DNA of 10,075 bases from Clostridia bacterium (lineage in GTDB: Bacteria; Bacillota; Clostridia; Christensenellales; CAG-1252). The notes beneath the pieces were generated by a model. The model did no database searches, was not told the origin of the DNA, and saw only the letters and a program-made list of their open reading frames with translations. A program made the position numbers and the translations under genes. Within the stretch, counting starts at the first letter, position 1; every line of letters starts with the position of its first letter. Below, in pieces: positions 6,119 through 10,075 of this stretch. Location: NCBI GenBank assembly GCA_009928745.1, contig SACC01000031.1:1-10075 (forward strand). The letters are read 5' to 3'.

Positions 6119-6946
6119 TTATAATACTTTTGATAAAAAATCTATCAAGCGCGGGCTCTTGGGAGATGAAAAAAATTCTTTGGGAGTATTCTGCTCGACA
6201 ATCTTGCCCTCGTCCATAAAAAGGATACGCGTGCCGATTTCTCTTGCAAAACCCATCTCATGAGTAACGATTACCATTGTCATCTGTTCCTCGGCAAGCT
6301 TACGGATAAGTTCCAGCACCTCGTTGACCATCTCCGGATCAAGCGCGGAGGTCGGCTCGTCGAATAGCATTACATCAGGATGCATCGCGAGCGCTCTGAT
6401 TATTGCAATACGCTGTTTTTGTCCGCCTGACAAGGTGGACGGATATGTATCAGCTTTATCCTCGAGCCCGATACGTTTCAATAAGCGCATTGCCGTTTCG
6501 TTCGCCTCGGCGACGATTTGTTTGCCGCTTTTGTCCGTCATTAAAAGCGTCTTGGGAGTTTTTTTGTTAAAACAATTATAGAGCTTGATAAAAATATTTT
6601 TCAGCGTTCTCTTGCGCAGAGTGGCTAGACCTATTTTTATAGGCGCAAGCGTAATATTTTTCTTGACCGTCAGATTGTTAAAAAGATTGAACTGCTGAAA
6701 TACCATTCCCATTTTTTGGCGGTGTTCGTTGATATTCACCTTGGAGTCGGTGAGGTCAAAGCCCTCAAAAAGTACTTGTCCTGCAGTCGGTGTCTCGAGT
6801 AGATTCAAACAGCGCAAAAATGTAGACTTTCCGCTACCGGAAGGTCCGACAATAACTACCTTTTCACCGGCGCTAATGGTCTCGGTAATATCGTTGAGTA
6901 CGGTAAGGTTACCGTATTTTTTCGTAAGATTTTTAACGTCTATCAC
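6119..6946 (-). CDS. Polar amino-acid ABC transporter, ATP-binding protein, with an internal insertion
   Basis: The ATPase that powers the importer, 275 residues. Motifs in order: Walker A GPSGSGKST (34-42), Q-loop VFQQFNLF (82-89), signature LSGGQ (172-176), Walker B VMLFDEP (192-198), D-loop SALD (200-203) and switch histidine H229 in VTHEMGF. It matches the GlnQ/ArtP/HisP class of polar amino-acid ATPases, which are usually near 240 residues. The excess sits between Q-loop and signature, about residues 107-148: a basic, aromatic stretch (LRKRTLKN, FIKLYNCF) followed by a short polar part (LLMTDKSGKQIVAEAN). This is the helical subdomain that meets the permease. The start is GTG at 6944-6946 with AAAGGAGG upstream, inside the permease gene; the two frames overlap by 14 bases, which suggests coupled translation. 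Confidence 0.96.
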   Translation of the reverse strand: MIDVKNLTKKYGNLTVLNDITETISAGEKVVIVGPSGSGKSTFLRCLNLLETPTAGQVLFEGFDLTDSKVNINEHRQKMGMVFQQFNLFNNLTVKKNITLAPIKIGLATLRKRTLKNIFIKLYNCFNKKTPKTLLMTDKSGKQIVAEANETAMRLLKRIGLEDKADTYPSTLSGGQKQRIAIIRALAMHPDVMLFDEPTSALDPEMVNEVLELIRKLAEEQMTMVIVTHEMGFAREIGTRILFMDEGKIVEQNTPKEFFSSPKSPRLIDFLSKVL

Positions 6947-7628
6947 TTTGCCTCAGCCTCCTTTCAATTAATTTTAGAATTGTGGCAATTATATAGACCA
7001 TCACTAGATAGAACATTGCCGCAACGCACATTGGCACAAAATAATCTGCCATATTCTGTCCCGAACCGACAATCTTTGCCGAGAAAGTGAGATCAATTAA
7101 ACCAACCATTGATACTATTGAAGTCTCCTTGAGCAACGCTATTAACTCGTTGCCTATAGCCGGAATAACATTTTTGATTGCCTGCGGCACAACGATTTTA
7201 CCCATAGTAGTGCTATAGGTCAAGCCGAGCGAACGCCCCGCCTCCGTCTGCCCGATATCAACGGACTGTATGCCAGCGCGGATATTTTCCGCTACATAAG
7301 CGCCAGAGTTGATACCGAAGGTTATTATTGCGGTGATAATAAGCGGAAAACCGCGGATAGCGAACACTGCGAACGCCATAATAAACAGCTGTAGCGCAAC
7401 CGGAGTGCCCCGAACAACAGCAATATAGAGATTGCATATTGCAGCAGGAACTTTCATTGCCTTGCTTTTTGTGGCTGCAATCTTTACGAACGCTACTAAC
7501 AGCCCCAAAAACAGCCCGATTGCCGCGGCGCACGCGGTGATAATCAGCGAGTTTTCCAAGCCCTCTGCGATCGTTACCATATACTTTTGTGTAGTAAATA
7601 TTTCTTTTAATCCGTTAAAAAAATCCAC
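6933..7628 (-). CDS. Polar amino-acid ABC transporter, permease (HisM/GlnP class)
   Basis: Membrane subunit of the importer, 231 residues, typical length. Hydrophobic segments are near residues 27-48, 64-90, 95-113 and 195-220. The EAA loop that docks on the ATPase is clear: EAGRSLGLT (129-137), ending near VPQAIKN (147-153). RGTPVALQ (73-80) is the family hallmark of the His/Glu/Gln/Arg/opine permeases. The start is GTG at 7626-7628, supported by AAAGGA at 7635-7640 six bases away. Only one permease gene is present, so the channel is expected to be a homodimer. It lies 76 bases after the binding-protein gene, separated by a hairpin, and overlaps the ATPase gene by 14 bases. Confidence 0.96.
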   Translation of the reverse strand: MDFFNGLKEIFTTQKYMVTIAEGLENSLIITACAAAIGLFLGLLVAFVKIAATKSKAMKVPAAICNLYIAVVRGTPVALQLFIMAFAVFAIRGFPLIITAIITFGINSGAYVAENIRAGIQSVDIGQTEAGRSLGLTYSTTMGKIVVPQAIKNVIPAIGNELIALLKETSIVSMVGLIDLTFSAKIVGSGQNMADYFVPMCVAAMFYLVMVYIIATILKLIERRLRQSDRR

Positions 7629-7651
7629 GATTTATCCTTTTTACGCAATCA

Positions 7652-7674
7652 AGGCAGAGGAATTACCTCTGCCT
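7652..7674 (-). repeat. Intercistronic hairpin between binding-protein and permease genes
   Basis: AGGCAGAGG (7652-7660) and CCTCTGCCT (7666-7674) form a perfect 9-bp stem with a 5-base loop; flanking GCAAT/ATTGC can extend it. No T-tract follows. In ABC import operons such hairpins commonly protect the 3' end of the binding-protein message, raising its amount over the membrane parts. That role is inferred here. Confidence 0.75.
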
Positions 7675-7704
7675 GTTATTGCATGTTTGAATTATTTGAT
7701 AATT

Positions 7705-8559
7705 TTATGCACCAAGTCCAAAATGGGTCATAACAAGCCTTTCAACTCCGTTCTTGCCATTGGTGTCAATGTCTGCTAAAAGCGCGTTCAAAACCTTATT
7801 GATTGCCGCTAATAATTCCTGCTGATTCTTATTGACAGCAATGCCGTATTCCTCTGAAGTAGCAGTGTCAGCGTCATAATATAGCGCATATGCTTCGTAA
7901 TTAGCTGTGTCGTTTTTGATAAGATATTTTGCCGGAAGTTCGTCTACTACCACGCAGTCGATTTGACCAGCTTTTAAAGCAGCGTATGCAAGCTGCGCGT
8001 CATCATATGCCGTGCATTCTGCGTCGGTATCGGTCAACTCGCCGTCAACGCCTTCTTCCCAGCCGTCGATCTCACCCTGCACATAGATATTACCTGTAGT
8101 ATCAAGCTGCACGCCAATTTTAAGCCCAGCAAGCTGCGACCAGTAGAAGCACTGCTCGTCGTCATTAGCGGTATTTACTAAAAGAGTGCCCTTTTCCACG
8201 ATAACATATTGAATTGAGGTATAATATGTAACAGAAAAATCAACCTTTTCTGCGCGCTCTGCAGTAATTGTAAAGCCAGCTGCCGCGCAGTCGCACAGCT
8301 TACCCGTTTCCACATAATTAATAAGTGTGCCAAAATCTTTATTTACAAATTTAACGGTTTTTCCCATTTCTACGCCTACCATATTCATGATATCAATATC
8401 AACGCCTACAATATTTGTGCCGTCATAATATTCGAACGGAGCAAAGAAGGCATTAGTAAAGACAATAATCTCATCGTCGCCGTCTTTACAAGAGGTCAAC
8501 GCGATCGCGCCGCAAACTGCAAGCGCCAAAACTAAAATTAAACTAATGATTTTTTTCAT
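7705..8559 (-). CDS. Polar amino-acid ABC transporter, substrate-binding lipoprotein
   Basis: Captures the amino acid outside the membrane and hands it to the permease. It has 284 residues, within the usual range of bacterial extracellular solute-binding family 3. Residues 1-24 are a lipoprotein signal ending in LTSC, so Cys24 is the lipid site. Family marks are FAPFEYYDG near 38-46, VGVDIDIM, the ligand segment AGFTITAERAEKVDFS (the Arg of TAER is the position that usually holds the substrate carboxylate), YYTSIQYVI, and the second-lobe segment DAQLAYAALKAGQIDCVVVDELPA. A short acidic insertion (EIDGWEEGVDGELTDTDAE) precedes that segment. Specificity cannot be read with certainty; the ARG-box-like operators upstream favour arginine, ornithine or another basic amino acid. 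The ATG has AAGGAG at 8566-8571. Confidence 0.96.
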   Translation of the reverse strand: MKKIISLILVLALAVCGAIALTSCKDGDDEIIVFTNAFFAPFEYYDGTNIVGVDIDIMNMVGVEMGKTVKFVNKDFGTLINYVETGKLCDCAAAGFTITAERAEKVDFSVTYYTSIQYVIVEKGTLLVNTANDDEQCFYWSQLAGLKIGVQLDTTGNIYVQGEIDGWEEGVDGELTDTDAECTAYDDAQLAYAALKAGQIDCVVVDELPAKYLIKNDTANYEAYALYYDADTATSEEYGIAVNKNQQELLAAINKVLNALLADIDTNGKNGVERLVMTHFGLGA

Positions 8560-8657
8560 ATTATTCTCCTTGAATCAGTTATTATGCTCTTATGATAACA
8601 GACAAATAATAAATATGCAACTATTTTGGATATAATTTTCAAAATTTAAAGAAATTT

Positions 8658-8712
8658 TGGTTTTTTATGCACGATTATATGTTTTTATGCAAAAATTGTG
8701 TATTTTTATGCA
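8658..8712. promoter_or_regulatory. Three tandem ARG-box-like operators
   Basis: The core TGNAT-WWWW-ATNCA of the ArgR/AhrC box is matched 13 of 14 at 8658-8671, 12 of 14 at 8678-8691 and 14 of 14 at 8699-8712. Starts are 20 and 21 bases apart, about two helical turns, and known ARG-box pairs are spaced 21 bases centre to centre. Together they cover the -35, the spacer and the start region of the promoter at 8674-8702. This fits repression of the importer by an arginine-responsive ArgR hexamer. Confidence 0.65.
8674..8702 (-). promoter_or_regulatory. Promoter of the amino-acid ABC operon
   Basis: A perfect TATAAT (8674-8679) and TACACA (8697-8702, 4 of 6) on the minus strand are 17 bases apart. 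Transcription should begin near 8667, giving a leader of about 108 bases. Confidence 0.62.
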
Positions 8713-8989
8713 AAGATATGAGATATAAAAATTGCAAATATAGATTATTCTCAGATAAGGATTGAACTTAAATTTATAATAACTGCCGCTTCTCCTAAAT
8801 ATGACAAAATATTTATTCAGCAAAAGGATAAAAACACTTTACTTAAGGGGGACTAATGAGTGATTCCATTTAATTAAACTAAACGTTTTATTAATTCATA
8901 AACTACTTATCTCAACATTAATCATCTTCTATTTATTCATATTTCTTGAATATTATTCATTTCTATTAAATAAATTTTGCGTATATAAA

Positions 8990-9412
8990 TTATCTTGCCA
9001 CCGCAAAAGCTTTGCCGAATATGAAGGCGTCATCGTATGCCGAATCTGATTCTTGATTGATAGCCAGCTCGTCAAAAAGGCGAGCGCCCGTTGCTTTAAC
9101 CCTTTCTGCCCAGTTGCGCATCCACTCGCCGTCTCCCCAGCCGTATGAGCCGAACAAAGCGATAGACTTACCTGCCAAAACGGTCTCCATCGCCCTGAAA
9201 AAAGTTTCGAATTCACGTTTTTCAAGACTTTCGTTGCCCATTGCCGGACAGCCGAACGCAACTTTGTCGTATTGTACTGCCTGCGTTACAGGAATTTCGC
9301 CGACACGATATAAGTCCGCAACAGAGCCTGTCCCTCTAATTCCGTCCGCAATTCCGTTCGCCATATTCTCGGTGTTGCCCGTCTCGCTCCAATATATTAC
9401 CACCGCTTTCAT
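8990..9412 (-). CDS. Flavodoxin, short-chain clostridial type
   Basis: A 140-residue FMN protein that carries one or two electrons between redox enzymes in the cytosol and often replaces ferredoxin when iron is short. The FMN phosphate loop is SETGNTE (9-15). The loops that stack on the isoalloxazine ring are CPAMGNE (55-61) and GSYGWGDG (88-95, with W92). GEWMRNWAER follows as in clostridial flavodoxins of about 138 residues. I chose the ATG at 9412 because GGAGG lies at 9417-9421, the first beta strand begins at once (KAVVIYW) and the length then matches the family. The frame is open further up to an ATG at 9487, but those 25 residues are polar and unlike any flavodoxin N-terminus. It stands alone; no redox partner is adjacent. 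Confidence 0.95.
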   Translation of the reverse strand: MKAVVIYWSETGNTENMANGIADGIRGTGSVADLYRVGEIPVTQAVQYDKVAFGCPAMGNESLEKREFETFFRAMETVLAGKSIALFGSYGWGDGEWMRNWAERVKATGARLFDELAINQESDSAYDDAFIFGKAFAVAR

Positions 9413-9416
9413 TTTT

Positions 9417-9421
9417 CCTCC
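9417..9421 (-). promoter_or_regulatory. Ribosome binding site deciding the flavodoxin start
   Basis: GGAGG four bases before the ATG at 9410-9412. It selects this start over the in-frame ATG at 9487. Confidence 0.75.
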
Positions 9422-9482
9422 GGATTCATCTTTAACAGTATTATTATCGCGCGTTGTCTTATATGCCGACATCGTTGTACCT

Positions 9483-9502
9483 GCCATTCCGTCGAAGCAT
9501 TC
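9483..9502 (+). repeat. Interspersed repeat, copy 1
   Basis: GCCATTCCGTCGAAGCATTC, a variant of copy 2 missing one base. It extends into a small palindrome GTCGAA-GCA-TTCGAC. Confidence 0.55.
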
Positions 9503-9552
9503 GACTGCCGAGAAAAACGGCTTTCATCGGATACTATCATTATCTATCGCCC

Positions 9553-9573
9553 GCCATTCCGAGCGAAGCATTC
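9553..9573 (+). repeat. Interspersed repeat, copy 2
   Basis: GCCATTCCGAGCGAAGCA followed by TTC; identical to copy 3 over CATTCCGAGCGAAGC. Confidence 0.6.
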
Positions 9574-9817
9574 AGCAACCGAATAAGACAGTCTTAATCT
9601 AAGGAACCAATGAATAAATACGACTTATAAGATGAACGGCAAAGTTAGCAAACATTCTACTTTGCCCTCGGCGTTTTTGTGTCTTTTCCGCCGGATAAGC
9701 GCCTTTTCCCGTTGTTCGTATCCCGATACGCCCTTCCGGGAAGCCGCCGCATCCCGACGTAATATCCCTCAAAACCGCTCGAGGTATTTATTCATTACTT
9801 CCCTAACATTATTTTTC

Positions 9818-9895
9818 TGTCATTCCGAGCGAAGCCGAGGAATCCTATAACCAATAGCGCTTTTAGCGTGCTCTCTTCGCGTTGTCGGAATAACA
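9818..9895 (+). repeat. Interspersed repeat, copy 3, possibly a 78-base palindromic element
   Basis: GTCATTCCGAGCGAAGCC begins at 9819 and continues into GAGGAATCC. GTCATTCCGA (9819-9828) is matched in reverse complement by TCGGAATAAC (9885-9894) with one mismatch. This gives a unit with inverted ends, like REP/MITE-type elements. No transposase is nearby. Confidence 0.5.
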
Positions 9896-9906
9896 AACTC
9901 AGCACG

Positions 9907-9938
9907 GCAAGATATTCTTACTTCAATACTTGCTTTTT
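9907..9938 (+). terminator. Possible weak terminator on the plus strand
   Basis: GCAAG-TATT pairs with AATA-CTTGC (one bulged A, eight-base loop), followed by TTTTT. No plus-strand gene lies upstream, so it may be fortuitous or may block transcription into the convergent partial gene. Confidence 0.3.
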
Positions 9939-9962
9939 ATTGGGTAATTTAACTTTGCGGTA

Positions 9963-10075
9963 CTATTCGACCTTGCGCACAAGCTTTTTCACAAAATACT
10001 CGCTTTTGACCCTGCCGTCTTCGTCGAACACCACGCCTTCCGATTCGAGCATTGCGCGCTGCACGTTGCCGCCGC
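9963..10075 (-). CDS. C-terminal 37 codons of an unrecognised protein, cut by window edge
   Basis: A minus-strand frame enters at the right edge and ends in TAG at 9963-9965. The visible part contains GGNVQRAMLESEGVVF, DEDGRVKSE and ends in FVKKLVRKVE. It has the character of a real soluble protein: alternating helix and strand, a charged C-terminus and GC-rich third positions (GTG, CGC, AAG, GTC). The coding GC is clearly above that of the neighbours. I do not recognise the family from this fragment. Codon pattern and a sensible stop support a real gene; the remainder lies outside the window. Confidence 0.65.
   Translation of the reverse strand, partial: GGNVQRAMLESEGVVFDEDGRVKSEYFVKKLVRKVE

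Larger units (their letters stand above)
8572..8989. other. Gene-free stretch between flavodoxin and ABC operon
   Basis: The left part (8572-8712) is the operon leader, promoter and operator cluster. The right part (8713-8989) is AT-rich with no gene. A five-codon frame at 8856-8873 on the plus strand has an AAGGGGG site but no body. I see no clear terminator for the flavodoxin. Confidence 0.7.
9422..9962. other. Hairpin-rich non-coding stretch with short interspersed repeats
   Basis: About 540 bases without a supportable gene. It is richer in GC than the other intergenic regions and holds three copies of a CATTCCGAGCGAAGC-type repeat plus several hairpins: GTCGAA/TTCGAC (9491-9505), GGCAAAGT/ACTTTGCC (9638-9666) and CGTATC/GATACG (9717-9730). 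Open frames here translate to strings such as HSERS, a known artefact of this kind of repeat. Confidence 0.7.

Noticed and set aside
8856..8873. Plus-strand AAGGGGG followed by ATG and five codons
   Set aside because: The frame stops after five codons and no continuation is visible in other frames. It may be chance or a decayed gene start.
9413..9487. N-terminal extension of the flavodoxin to the ATG at 9487
   Set aside because: The 25 extra residues are polar and unlike any flavodoxin; GGAGG directly before the ATG at 9412 and the family length support the shorter form.
9057..9602. Plus-strand open frame of 181 codons
   Set aside because: It is antisense to the flavodoxin and ends in repeat-derived HSERS sequence; no ribosome site and no domain character.
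9632..9850. Plus-strand open frame of 72 codons ending in CHSERSRGIL
   Set aside because: The ending is the known false translation of the interspersed repeat, and the rest has low-complexity Ser/Arg/Pro composition without a ribosome site.

Overview
The window looks like a low-GC Gram-positive (Bacillota) chromosome, most likely an uncultured clostridial lineage. This rests on AT-rich intergenic DNA, strong AGGAGG-type ribosome binding sites, several lipoprotein signal peptides with a lipobox, GTG and TTG starts beside ATG, and a flavodoxin close to the short clostridial type. Every gene I can support lies on the minus strand, so the reading order of the genes runs from high to low coordinates.

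From right to left: the 3' end of an unrecognised gene enters at the right edge (9963-10075). About 550 bases of hairpin-rich non-coding DNA follow, carrying copies of a short interspersed 'CATTCCGAGCGAAGC' repeat. A short-chain flavodoxin comes next (8990-9412). A polar amino-acid ABC importer fills 6119-8559: substrate-binding lipoprotein, permease and ATPase, closed by a clear rho-independent terminator. In front of it are three ARG-box-like operators 20 and 21 bases apart, laid across a promoter with a perfect -10, which points to ArgR control and a basic amino acid as substrate.

Further left are a 431-residue lipoprotein that also has a C-terminal membrane segment and starts with TTG (4592-5887), a 212-residue polytopic membrane protein with charged residues inside its membrane segments (3690-4328), and a RimJ/RimL-like GNAT acetyltransferase (3085-3591). 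A 600-base gene-free stretch (2488-3084) holds a near-exact sigma-54 promoter motif and three strong inverted repeats. The left 2.5 kb is one open gene, truncated by the window edge: a lipoprotein built of at least eleven tandem InlB-type (Listeria/Bacteroides) repeats of 72-77 residues.

The genes do not form one pathway. The left half is dominated by cell-surface proteins, the middle right by a regulated amino-acid uptake operon. I see no mobile-element gene, CRISPR array, tRNA or rRNA. The most testable new observations are the triple ARG-box operator, the sigma-54-like promoter with hairpins ahead of the repeat lipoprotein, the insertion in the ABC ATPase, and the two unrecognised membrane-associated proteins.
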